From assembly GCF_007483685.1 (NCBI RefSeq), contig NZ_VMKN01000001.1, forward strand, positions 939,825 to 1,003,824: 64,000 nt of DNA. Direction: 5' to 3'. Origin of the DNA: Litoribacter populi (GTDB taxonomy: Bacteria; Bacteroidota; Bacteroidia; Cytophagales; Cyclobacteriaceae). The notes beneath the pieces were generated by a model. That model was not told the DNA's origin, did no database searches, and saw only the letters and a list, made by a program, of their open reading frames with translations. A program made the position numbers and the translations under genes. This document shows positions 25,638-34,800 of this stretch, piece by piece (position 1 is the first letter of the stretch; each line of letters starts with the position of its first letter).

Positions 25638-27665
25638 ATGAAGAACGTATACCTCAAGTATTTTAAGGTTAGTCCTTATCCTTCCCTTCTTTTGCGCCCC
25701 ACCTCTAGGGGCAAGTATCTAATTGAAGATGTGAATGATTCGCTCCTACAGGTTGTAGGAGCGAACAGAGATGATCTAGTTCGAAAGGACTACATAGAAT
25801 CATTTTATTGCCAGCATGAAGATCAACTCAACATATCTGCGAGTATTCTTAAAACTTCGCTAGAATATGTGAAGACCTACAGAATTCCTAAAAAAATCGA
25901 GAAGTTCCATTTTCAGCTGGAGACGACTGATGGACTTTTGGAGGACTATGCCTGGGAAATTGAAAACATTCCTATTTTGGATAAAAACGGCGAGTTGAAG
26001 TTTATTCTACAAGTGTCCAAGGAGCTTCCAGCAATAGAGGAAAATATTATTGTACCAGTTGAGAGTCAGTTGGATTTTAAGTTAATGCATGCCTTGATAG
26101 GGGTTTTCAGGCATTATCCTGAATTTGAGCAATCATTGGGTAAGGCACTCAAACTGGTGGGAGAGGAGTTGGATGTGGAACGCGCGTACTATTTTGTCAA
26201 CGGTCTTCATCCCGAGACGGGAAAGCCAGCAACCAGCCAGCAATACGAGTGGTCCAAAGATAGCTATTGGGATGAATCAGAGAACATGGTAACCCAAAAC
26301 CTGCTGTTTGAGGAGATTGAAGAACTTATTACCCCATTGGTTGACAAGGATCTATTTTGCAAAAATATTTCACAATTGGATGAAGGACATCTAAAAGTGA
26401 TTCTGGAAAGCCAAAAGATAAAGTCAATTTTCATACTTCCCATCTACGTGGATAACAACTTCCATGGTTTCATAGGGTTTGATGATTGCTTGAGAGAGCG
26501 GATGTGGACACTAGAAGAGAAGGAGTTTTTGAGGTGCTTTGCGACTTTGGTAAGCAATGAGATTGAGAACAACCTGAAACTAGAAATGGAACGCTTTGGA
26601 CTGACCGTGAAGGAAGATTTGGCGACTTTTATTGATCAACCTTCAGGTTTGTCTCAAATGGAAGAGGTCAATTCACATCAATTCTACAAAACGATTGTAG
26701 AACATGGGGCGGAATTGATTTCTATCATAGATGACGCAGGTTTGATCTCCTTCATGAGTGGTTCATTGAAAAGGTTACTTGGTTGGAAAGTGGAAAGAGT
26801 TTTGGGTAAGGAAGCTTTGTTGCTCGTACATCCTGAGGACCGTTTTCGGGTGATGAAAAAATTGCTATTCATCAATCCCTCCAAACAGGTAAAGTTTCCA
26901 CCTTTCCGGGTAAAGGACAATTTGGGTTTTTGGAAGTGGGTGGAAGGCACAGCCATCAACCTTTCCCGTGAAAGTATGGTTCAAGGCACTATTCTGCATA
27001 TGCGGGATGTGACTGATCTGGTAATCAATAATCAAAAGCTCAAGATCAGTAATGAGCGCTTTAGGTTTGCCATGATGGCTACCATTGAGATGATCTGGGA
27101 CTGGGATTTGACGAAAGACAAAGTAACTAGGAGTAAGGGTTTTCAAAGTCTTCTTGGAAAAGAGGTGCTTCCTGAGATCAAAGGGTGGCTTTGGCTTAAA
27201 TTTATCCATAAGGATGATATCCAAGTGGTGAAAAACAAGCTAACCACAATATTGGGAGACAAAAACTGTCTTCATTGGAAGCTTAATTATCGATTAATAA
27301 GAGCCGATGGTCAGGTGGCACATGTTGAGGATCGGGGCTATGTGTTGCGGGATGAGGAAGGTAAAGCTTTGAGAATGGTGGGCGTCACAGCTGACGTCAC
27401 CCAAGCTACTCAATTGATGGAAGAAGTGAATAAGCAAAACGCCAAACTCAAGGAAATTGCCCAAGTGCAATCCCATCATGTTAGGGCGCCTTTAGCAAGA
27501 ATACTTGGGTTGGTAGATATGCTGGACTATGACCTGGAAGACGGCCTAGACAATAAAGAGGAAATTAGGAATGTCCTCGAGTTTATATCCGATTCAGCTA
27601 AGGAATTGGATAAAGTGATTCAGGGGGTTATTCGGAAATCAGAGGAAGTGAGAAAAGGTAAGTAA
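25638..27665 (+). CDS. PAS-GAF-PAS-PAS sensor ending in a histidine-box domain without ATPase
   Basis: The 675-residue soluble protein has a PAS-like domain (about 1-125), a GAF domain (about 150-320), two further PAS domains with PAC motifs (about 345-455 and 460-595) and a C-terminal helical pair (600-675). The last part contains QSHHVRAPLARILGLVDML, a histidine-box like that of HisKA domains with H613 or H614 as candidate site, then a second helix ending ELDKVIQGVIRKSEEV. No HATPase domain follows. It therefore cannot phosphorylate itself unaided. It may be a dimerising phosphotransfer partner for another kinase. It is translated just after the secreted-protein gene. Confidence 0.85.
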   Translation: MKNVYLKYFKVSPYPSLLLRPTSRGKYLIEDVNDSLLQVVGANRDDLVRKDYIESFYCQHEDQLNISASILKTSLEYVKTYRIPKKIEKFHFQLETTDGLLEDYAWEIENIPILDKNGELKFILQVSKELPAIEENIIVPVESQLDFKLMHALIGVFRHYPEFEQSLGKALKLVGEELDVERAYYFVNGLHPETGKPATSQQYEWSKDSYWDESENMVTQNLLFEEIEELITPLVDKDLFCKNISQLDEGHLKVILESQKIKSIFILPIYVDNNFHGFIGFDDCLRERMWTLEEKEFLRCFATLVSNEIENNLKLEMERFGLTVKEDLATFIDQPSGLSQMEEVNSHQFYKTIVEHGAELISIIDDAGLISFMSGSLKRLLGWKVERVLGKEALLLVHPEDRFRVMKKLLFINPSKQVKFPPFRVKDNLGFWKWVEGTAINLSRESMVQGTILHMRDVTDLVINNQKLKISNERFRFAMMATIEMIWDWDLTKDKVTRSKGFQSLLGKEVLPEIKGWLWLKFIHKDDIQVVKNKLTTILGDKNCLHWKLNYRLIRADGQVAHVEDRGYVLRDEEGKALRMVGVTADVTQATQLMEEVNKQNAKLKEIAQVQSHHVRAPLARILGLVDMLDYDLEDGLDNKEEIRNVLEFISDSAKELDKVIQGVIRKSEEVRKGK

Positions 27666-27908
27666 AAAAACAACCACCAAGAGGCAAAGGAGCGCAAAGA
27701 CTTCTTACTTCTGTTTTTTAAATTTATCAATTAGTTTGAAATTTAAAATGAGGGTGTTTATTCTGTTTTTGGAAAAATAATAATAATGGTATAATATTTT
27801 TTTAAATAAATTTGCATTATATTGTTATAAAAATTGTAAGTAATTTTTATGTTATAATAATGTTTATGGTATGAAAATTATTTATGTATATTTAAAATAA
27901 AGTTTGCT
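27666..27908. other. Gap upstream of the actin-like gene
   Basis: The first 45 bases contain an ACCACCAAGAGGCAAAGGAG repeat module related to those near 28980 and 35630. The rest is extremely AT-rich with runs of TAAT. I looked for the iterated direct repeats of a parC-like centromere and saw none. Confidence 0.5.
27807..27814 (+). promoter_or_regulatory. Candidate -7 element (TAAATTTG)
   Basis: TAAATTTG is an exact match to TAnnTTTG, 94 bases before the actin-like ATG. No good -33 TTTG stands at the right spacing. Confidence 0.35.
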
Positions 27909-28946
27909 ATGGATGTAATTAAATACCCCAGCGTTTTAGAGGCTAATAACGTAGAATTAAAAAATGTAGCTAGGGATTTGGTTTCTGGAATGAATATTAT
28001 CCATGAAGACCAAAGCTATCTTGTCGGCGACCTGGCCCTTTCAGAAGGTTTCTCTCCACAGCGGAATATTAACAGTGCTCCGGATGAGGATGATTACAGA
28101 GTAATTTTGAAATCGGCACTCCTAATTGCTGGACAGAAATTGGGTAGCCCTATTTCTTTAACCGTTGGGTTTCCATTTTCCACCTATCAGGTATACAAAG
28201 ACAAAGCTGAATCGCTTATTCTCAAGGAACATGTTATTGAGTTTGATACCAATACCTACAGAGGTGGAGGAAGAAAGAAAGTTGCTTTAGAAGTAGAGCG
28301 ACTTGAGGTGATGCCTGAAGTGGTGGGATGTGCTATTGGGGTTAGAAATTCAGAACCTCAGGCTACAGGAAACTTTTTCATGTTGAGTTTAGGGTACGGT
28401 ACGTTTGAAGCAATTCTCAGTACTGTGGGCGGGGTTGTGCAGCGATCAAGTGTCTCTACATATGGAGTGCGGTACGCTGTTAATTTAATGACTCAAGAGC
28501 TTATCAAAGAGCATTACTTAGACCTTAAAAATGAGCATCAAATTGACCTAGCCTTTAGCCAAGGGTTTATATTCCTTAACAGAAAGCGGATTGACCTTAC
28601 AGAGATCCGGAGAAAAGTACTTAAGCAATATTATCAATCCATCATTTCCCCTGCATTGAGAAAAGCTTTCTCTGATCAGGACTTTGCTAAATCCCAGGAA
28701 GCTTATCTGGGTGGCGGCGGAGCTAACTATGAAGTTTTGGTGAATTTATTTAAAGAAGAGTTTGATGGAATTCTGAATGTCCACGTTCCCCCTAATCCAG
28801 AAAAGCTGGCTTCTTTAGGTTACTGCCATCACAGTGCCGTTATCAGCGGTGGAGCTAAGGACAGAGCAGTTGGACTCGATATTGGTAATTCGTCCACGAT
28901 TGTCACTACCTTCAAACAAGAGAAGATCGAGGCTGAGGCGGAGTAA
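27909..28946 (+). CDS. Actin-like ATPase (ParM/Alp type) with circularly permuted order
   Basis: This 345-residue protein aligns by eye with archaeal/bacterial ParM-like actins such as Ta0583, but in rotated order. It begins at the segment that normally follows the phosphate-1 loop (MDVIKYPSVLEA), continues with YLVGDLALSEG, VGFPFSTY, a phosphate-2-like MLSLGYGTFEAIL (157-170, with S160 where Asp is usual), YGVRYAVNLM, and the adenosine-type EAYLGGGGANYEVLV (264-278). It ends with AVGLDIGNSSTIVTTF (320-335), the phosphate-1 motif that is N-terminal in ordinary members. In-frame sequence back to a stop at 27858 holds no second copy. No ParR-like gene is next to it. Polymer formation is inferred. 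Confidence 0.82.
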   Translation: MDVIKYPSVLEANNVELKNVARDLVSGMNIIHEDQSYLVGDLALSEGFSPQRNINSAPDEDDYRVILKSALLIAGQKLGSPISLTVGFPFSTYQVYKDKAESLILKEHVIEFDTNTYRGGGRKKVALEVERLEVMPEVVGCAIGVRNSEPQATGNFFMLSLGYGTFEAILSTVGGVVQRSSVSTYGVRYAVNLMTQELIKEHYLDLKNEHQIDLAFSQGFIFLNRKRIDLTEIRRKVLKQYYQSIISPALRKAFSDQDFAKSQEAYLGGGGANYEVLVNLFKEEFDGILNVHVPPNPEKLASLGYCHHSAVISGGAKDRAVGLDIGNSSTIVTTFKQEKIEAEAE

Positions 28947-28959
28947 AGCTTGAGCGAAA

Positions 28960-29160
28960 TGGAAAGTAATAAAGAAAATAACCACTGAGGCACTGAGGTT
29001 ACAGAGTTAGTAAGAAGTGGAAAGGAAAATATAACCGCAAACTTGTCCCGTGAAGCTTTTGCGAACGGGAGAGGCAAAGAGGCGCAATGAAATGGTGATT
29101 TTTTATTTATACTTAAAATCCCTTTGCGTCACTTAACGCTCTTAGCGGTGAAAAACAAGA
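28960..29160. repeat. ACCGCAGAG-type repeat block
   Basis: Contains ACCACTGAGGCACTGAGG, ATAACCGCAAAC, GGCAAAGAGGCGCAATG and the answering CCCTTTGCGTCACTTAACG and CTCTTAGCGGTG in inverted sense. These are members of the family near 11740-11875. Confidence 0.6.
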
Positions 29161-29178
29161 CCGATAAATAATAAATTT

Positions 29179-29206
29179 AAACCTCGGCTGCGGCTGAGGT
29201 TTTTTT
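29179..29206 (+). terminator. Strong intrinsic terminator
   Basis: AAACCTCGGC (29179-29188) pairs with GGCTGAGGTTT around a TGCG loop, giving a ten-base-pair stem with one G-T pair, followed by a T6 run. It lies about 235 bases after the actin-like gene and should end its transcript before the fibre locus. Confidence 0.85.
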
Positions 29207-29786
29207 ATGTCCAATAGTTAAGGTGGATGTTTTTTAGTGAGGTTTATTAAATACTAGGGTCAAACAGCTTATTTGTTTATTTGATAATGTAATTTATTAC
29301 TATAAATAATAAATATATTCAAAAAACGGCTGTTTTTATAGTATTGAAAAAGAGGTGATTGTATAATTCGAAGTTGTTAAAATAATTTAAGTTTTTTTGG
29401 CTGTTGAAATGGTGTTATGGAAGTTTTACCTGCAAATATCAGGGGTTTTTGGGGTTTTTCAGGAATCGGAGGGGCTGTGATCTGGAAATCTTGTAAAAAC
29501 CTCGAATAGTTGGCTTTTATGCTTTTTTGTTTTGTCGAAAAGCAAAATCATGACTTTTTAAGGAGCAGGTGTTTTTCATAAAGTTTTATTTTAAATATTT
29601 AAAATCATATTTAAGATAGTGTTTATTGGTATAATTATACGATAAATAATTTATTGCAATTGTTTTGTTTTGTAGGTAATTCTGTGATTATACTTGCAGA
29701 AGTATGAAAAGAAAGGAATATGGAGACGTCCAGAGAACCTACCATAGAAATACTACTAATTGATTATAAACTTAAATAAGAAAATC
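29207..29786. other. Long AT-rich upstream region of the fibre locus
   Basis: About 580 bases without coding potential. A weak inverted pair CAAACAGCTTATTTG/AAAAAACGGCTGTTTTTA lies near 29263-29338. The main promoter candidate lies near 29663-29696. The length suggests regulation, but no operator could be defined. Confidence 0.5.
29663..29696 (+). promoter_or_regulatory. Candidate promoter of the DUF4402 pilin gene
   Basis: TTTTG (29663-29667) is followed after 21 bases by TATACTTG (29689-29696), one mismatch from TAnnTTTG. The transcript would start about 85 bases before the ATG. Confidence 0.4.
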
Positions 29787-30296
29787 ATGAAAATGTTTTA
29801 CAAAATCGCAGCAGTTGCCCTGGTAATGGTAGGCTTCTCTGCAACGGCTAATGCACAGACTGCTTCAGATAACGCTAATGCTACAGCTACCATTATTTCT
29901 CCAATAGAAATAGCTAATGTTACCGAACTTTGGTTCGGAGAGATAATTGCAAATGCAGCTGGTTCAATCAGTGTCGGTACAAATGATGATATTGTTGAAG
30001 TAACAGGTGTGCAATCTCACGAAAGTGCTACAATACAATCGGCCACTTTTACCATTACAGGTACAGATGGTCTTGCGTATACAGTTGTCCTTCCTGGGAA
30101 TGAAGAGGTTTCTTTAACCCTCGATGGAGGAACCGATACCATGGATTTGACAGAGTTTGAACACAATTCCGCAGGAGTTATTGGTGCAGGTTTAACTACA
30201 GAAACTTTCGGTGTGGGTGCAAAGTTAAATGTAGCGGCTGGTCAAGCGGCAGGTGTTTATACTGGAACCTTCACCGTTGAGGTAAGCTATAATTAA
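29787..30296 (+). CDS. DUF4402 pilin-like subunit (major)
   Basis: Starting at the ATG at 29787 (not the TTG at 29760) gives 169 residues with a signal peptide ending TANAQ. The mature part is a small beta-sandwich of the DUF4402 family: ATATIISPIEIANVTELWFG at the start and GVYTGTFTVEVSYN as last strand. DUF4402 proteins are often encoded with PapD-like chaperones and ushers and are thought to be fibre or pilus subunits. It is followed by a strong terminator, so its message should be far more abundant than the downstream genes, as expected of a major subunit. Confidence 0.85.
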   Translation: MKMFYKIAAVALVMVGFSATANAQTASDNANATATIISPIEIANVTELWFGEIIANAAGSISVGTNDDIVEVTGVQSHESATIQSATFTITGTDGLAYTVVLPGNEEVSLTLDGGTDTMDLTEFEHNSAGVIGAGLTTETFGVGAKLNVAAGQAAGVYTGTFTVEVSYN

Positions 30297-30300
30297 TTCC

Positions 30301-30338
30301 AAAATGATCAGCAGGTTAATCCCGCTGATCATTTTTTT
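30301..30338 (+). terminator. Intrinsic terminator after the pilin gene
   Basis: AAAATGATCAGC (30301-30312) pairs exactly with GCTGATCATTTT (30324-30335), with two further G-C pairs beyond a mismatch, and a T7 run overlaps the end. It lies 4 bases after the pilin stop. It probably lets a minority of transcripts read into the chaperone and usher genes. Confidence 0.88.
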
Positions 30339-30363
30339 ACAAAGAATTATTTAACCGTAAAGA

Positions 30364-31173
30364 ATGAAAGTCAAGATAGCTTCATTAATTGTATATATAT
30401 CTTTAATATTTGGTGTTAAAGCACAAGGAGATTTAATGATTTATCCCAAAAGGGTGGTTTTTGAAACAATTAGCGAATCAATAGATCTTACATTGGCTAA
30501 TACTGGAAATGATTCTGCGCAATACCAAATCAGTTTCATTAACTACAGAATGGCTGAAAACGGTAAATTTGAAAAAATTTATGAGCCGGAGGAAGGCCAA
30601 TTTTTTGCAGAAAATAACCTTCGGGTTTTTCCTAGAACAGTAACCTTGGCTCCAAGGGAATCGCAAAAAGTAAAAGTCCAAGTCTTCCGAGCCAACCAGC
30701 TGGAAACTGGAGAATACAGGAGTCACCTATATTTTCGGGCTGTTCCCAAAGAAAAGCCATTAGAAAAACAAAAATCAAATGAAGAGGTGACAGGCATTTC
30801 CACCAAACTGGACATGGTGTTTGGCATCAGCATTCCTGTCATCATTGAAGTCGGAAACCCTGACGTAAAATCAGCCCTTTCCCACCTAGCCTTGGACAGG
30901 CAACAGCGCTCAACACAATTCAACTTCACCATCCTCCGCGAAGGCAACAAATCCTCCTACGGAGACTTCAAGGTCCTTCACACCGATCAATCAGGAAAGG
31001 AAACCCAGGTCGGCACCGTCAAAGGTGTAGCCGTTTATGCTCCTATCCCTCACAGACATTTCTCTATCAAATTAAAGGATGAGGTAGATTATTCTTCAGG
31101 TGAACTGAAGGTAGTGTACCATGCCCAGGAAGGCAAAAAAGAAACATTTGCGCAGGCTAGTCTGCAGCTTTAA
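30364..31173 (+). CDS. PapD-like periplasmic fimbrial chaperone
   Basis: This 269-residue protein has a signal peptide (IASLIVYISLIFGVKAQ). The N-terminal domain shows the pattern of pilus chaperones: LMIYPKRVVFETISESIDLTLANTG, then the FPRTVTLAPRESQKVKVQVFR strand pair, and a short C-terminal domain. It should bind DUF4402 subunits and deliver them to the usher. It follows the terminator after the pilin gene and precedes the second DUF4402 gene and the usher in the same orientation. Confidence 0.86.
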   Translation: MKVKIASLIVYISLIFGVKAQGDLMIYPKRVVFETISESIDLTLANTGNDSAQYQISFINYRMAENGKFEKIYEPEEGQFFAENNLRVFPRTVTLAPRESQKVKVQVFRANQLETGEYRSHLYFRAVPKEKPLEKQKSNEEVTGISTKLDMVFGISIPVIIEVGNPDVKSALSHLALDRQQRSTQFNFTILREGNKSSYGDFKVLHTDQSGKETQVGTVKGVAVYAPIPHRHFSIKLKDEVDYSSGELKVVYHAQEGKKETFAQASLQL

Positions 31174-31250
31174 GACCGGAGACGGAAGACCGGAGACGGA
31201 AGACCGAAAGACGGGAGACGGGATGACCGGAGACCGGAAGACCGGAGCAC
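31174..31250. repeat. GACCGGAGAC-type tandem repeat
   Basis: Imperfect copies of GACCGGAGACGGAA and GACGGGAGACGG run head to tail from 31173 to about 31245. A related TTCGGTCTTCGGTCTTCC occurs at 36250-36266 in inverse sense. Confidence 0.75.
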
Positions 31251-31290
31251 CATTTACAAACCAATAACTATTGCCATTTAACTCTTTCCC

Positions 31291-31809
31291 ATGACTTTAT
31301 CTTCAAGAATAGCCTATAGTTTTACTCCTCAAGCTCCTTTTCGGGGTTTTTGGTGGGTATTGGGGTTGTTGCTGATAGGGCTGGCGACAGAGTCTCATGC
31401 ACAGGTGCAGGTGTTTGCTGAGCAACCTGCCAGTTTCGGATCCTTCGTGGTGGGTTATGGTGGTGGCAGCATCCATATCTCTGAAGAGGAGGAAAGAGTA
31501 GCTGAAGGTGAGGTCATATTGTTGAATCAAGGATCGGAAGCTATGCCTCCGGTTTTTGCGGTTGAGGCTCCTTTGGGTGCGGTAATCCATATACAACTGG
31601 GTCCGGAAGTGATCCTTAAAGGTAGCAATGGAGGTGAAGCCATCTTAAGGATGCACTATCCCTATGCCGGCTCGACTTATATTTCTCAGGTTGCCCCGCC
31701 TGATAGAAACTACATTGCCATTCCTGTGAGCCTGACTTTGAACGGGCGATTGGAAAGCATCCCTGGGAATTATTCAGGTTCATTATCTATCACCGTATTA
31801 GAAGAATAG
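31291..31809 (+). CDS. DUF4402 minor subunit
   Basis: A second DUF4402 protein of 172 residues. The signal peptide is long (membrane stretch WWVLGLLLIGLATESHAQ). The mature part begins VQVFAEQPASFGSFVVG and ends GNYSGSLSITVLEE, the same closing strand as in the major subunit. It is encoded between chaperone and usher, a position typical of tip or minor subunits. It is about as long as the major subunit but clearly different in sequence. Confidence 0.82.
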   Translation: MTLSSRIAYSFTPQAPFRGFWWVLGLLLIGLATESHAQVQVFAEQPASFGSFVVGYGGGSIHISEEEERVAEGEVILLNQGSEAMPPVFAVEAPLGAVIHIQLGPEVILKGSNGGEAILRMHYPYAGSTYISQVAPPDRNYIAIPVSLTLNGRLESIPGNYSGSLSITVLEE

Positions 31810-31833
31810 CCATGGAAGTTGGGAAAGGGGATC

Positions 31834-34800
31834 ATGGTAAATTTATTGAAATATAGCATAGGTGGGATGGCTGGCTCCTTGAGAAAGGAGACGATATTTA
31901 TATGTGTGTTCATCGTTATATTTTTTGGCCATCCTGCTTTTTCTACCCCCAAAGATCCCGCAGATGATGATTTTGACGAGGTGCTCCTCATGGTCAAGCT
32001 GGCCAAGTTTGGAGGCATGGAAATCCCGGCCGCTATCCGTGGGGAAACAGCCTACCTCTCCGTTACCGATATGTTTGACTTTTTGCATATCAAGTTTGAA
32101 GGGGAGGAGAGATTGGAGGGTTTTCTCCTCAATCAAAACGACACCTACACCATTGATCCATATGAACATAAAATCCGCTATAGGGACAGGGAAATAGACC
32201 TGCCCCCTTCGGCCTTTATATATGAAGATGATTTTTTATACCTGAGGAATGATTTCTTCGGGGAAGTTTTCGGGCTGCATTGCGCCTTCAATTTCAGGAG
32301 CCTATCGGTGACCTTGACCACCCAGTTGGACTTGCCGGTCTTTCGTCAGATGCGGCAGGAGATGGTGCGCAAAAACCTCAACAAGCTGCAAGGAAAAGTG
32401 GATGCGGACACCATCATGGGCCGCAAAAAATCCATGGCCAAGCTCCATATGGCCGATTGGGCAGTGATGAGCACCAACTTGATCAGCCCCATCAACCCGG
32501 AGCGGCCGGCGTCAAGCGCCATGACCCAGACCCGATATAATGTGGCCCTGGGGGGAGAACTTCTTGGTGGGGAAGTTTTTGCAAACCTGAATGCCTTCGA
32601 CGGTAGGCCGATTGCCCACCGCAACCAGTTTTACCAATGGAGGTTTGTCAACAACGATCACGATGTTATCAGGCAATTTACCATGGGAAGGATAAATGCA
32701 GCCTCTACTTCCACCATTTTGGCTCCGGTGGTGGGGTTTCAGCTGACCAATTCGTCGACCTTAAGAAGGAAGGCTTTTAGTACTTACCGGATCGCGGATC
32801 ATACCGGGCCGGAATGGACAGTGGAATTGTATGTCAACAATACCCTGATAGACTTTGTGCAGGCTGATGCAGCAGGTTTTTTCACCTTTGAAGTGCCGTT
32901 GATCTATGGCAATACCACTATTCAGCTTAGGCACTACGGGCCATTCGGTGAAGAGAATTTCTCCGAGGAGGTGGTCAATGTTCCGTTTAATTTTCTCCCC
33001 AAAAATGAAATGGAATACATGATCAGTGCCGGAATCGTGGATAACGGCCTGGGCAGTATTTTTACCAGGTGGACGGCTAATTATGGATTAACCAACCGGG
33101 TAACCGTAGGCGGAGGAATAGAGCATTTGTCATCCATCACGCAGCAACCCTATATGCCTTTTGTGCAGTCCTCCATTAAGGTTAGCAACAATATACTTCT
33201 AAACGGTGACTACATGCCCGGGGTGAGGGCAAGGGCACTCCTGAATTATAGGTTGCCCCGTAGCATGACCCTTGATGCTTCTTATACCAAGCTTGAAGAA
33301 GGTCAGCAGGCCATTATTTTCAATTACTTGGAAGAAAGGAAGCTGGCTCTGACCATGCCAATTCGGAAAAACAATTTCTCGCTCTTTTCACGGATGACGC
33401 TCACCCAGATGGTCTTCCCCAACGGTGGGTTTACCAATGCACAACTCTTGCTCTCCAGCAGAGTTTTTGGTGTTCCTACCAACCTGACCACCTTTGGGAT
33501 CTTCAGAACACATGGGTATAATATGCACTCTATGGTGTCCCAGTCCTATCGCCTGCCATATGCAGTCTCATTCCAGCCCCAGGTCCAGTACAACTATACC
33601 GCAAAAAGCATTTCCAATATCAACTTAAGGCTGGAAAAAAGGGTGGGGAGAAAGGCCTTCCTGAACATGTTCTACCAGAACAATTTCCTTTTCCATAACT
33701 CCTCTGTTGGCTTGGGCTTCCGCTATGATTTCTCCTTTGCCAATGTCAGTACCCAGGTAAGACAGGCCAACCGTCAAACCTTACTCACCACTACCGCTAG
33801 GGGTAGCATGATGTATGACAACCACACCTCCCATTTGGACTTTAACAACAAAGTGAATGTAGGCAAAGGCGCTGTAACAGTGCTTCCATTCCTGGACTTG
33901 AACAACAACGGTAAGAGGGACAAAGGAGAGCCTTTGGTATCGGGACTTAAATTGAAAGTAAGAGGCGGACAGGTGCAGTATGACAAGGATGGGGAGGCTA
34001 TCCGCATTACCAACCTGATCGCCTATGAGGATTATGTGATCGAGCTTGATAAAAGCAGCTTTGACAACATTGCTTGGCGATTGAAACATGCAATACTACA
34101 GGTAAGAGTAGATCCCAATCAATTCAAGAAAGTAGAGGTGCCTATTCAGGTAATGGGTGAGGCTGCCGGGATGGTGTATATGGAGACAGAGGGCAAGGGC
34201 ATAGGCAGGATCAAGATGAATTATTATGATGCCAAGGGAAAACTCATGCACACTACGCTGACTGAGCGGGACGGGTATTTTACTAACATGGAGCTTCCGG
34301 CTGGGGACTACCAAGTGATGCCGGATTCGGTTCAGTTGGAGAAGCTGGGATATTATTTCGAGGCAGAGACGACTCATTTTACCATTTCAGAAGGGGAGGA
34401 AGGGGATTATCTGGATGATCTGGATTTTATGTTGTTTCAAATTGGAGGAAATAGGGAAATAGAGGGAAATAATGAAATAGAAGGAAATAGGGAAATAGGA
34501 AATGATCGAAATAGGGAAATAGGAAATGATCGAAATAGGGAAATAGGTGGAAATAAGGAAATAGAAGGAAATAATGAAATAGATAATAGTCAAGCAGAAC
34601 TTTTGGCGACACCTTTTGAGGGAATCGATAAAAAAGTGGGGACTGAGGTAAGTGCGGTGAGGTCAAGGCGGGATGCTTCTGGTTTTTCACTTGGGGTGAC
34701 TAATCCGGAATTTTTGGAGGCTATCAAAATGAAGGATGTGGATGAGCAGAACGAAATTCTTATGAGTTTGGTTAGGGAGCCTGAGGTAATTAGAGTAGGA

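Noticed and set aside
27666-27908. Possible parC-like centromere for the actin-like gene
   Set aside because: No iterated direct repeats are seen in this AT-rich gap, and no ParR-like gene follows. A plasmid-partition role is unsupported.
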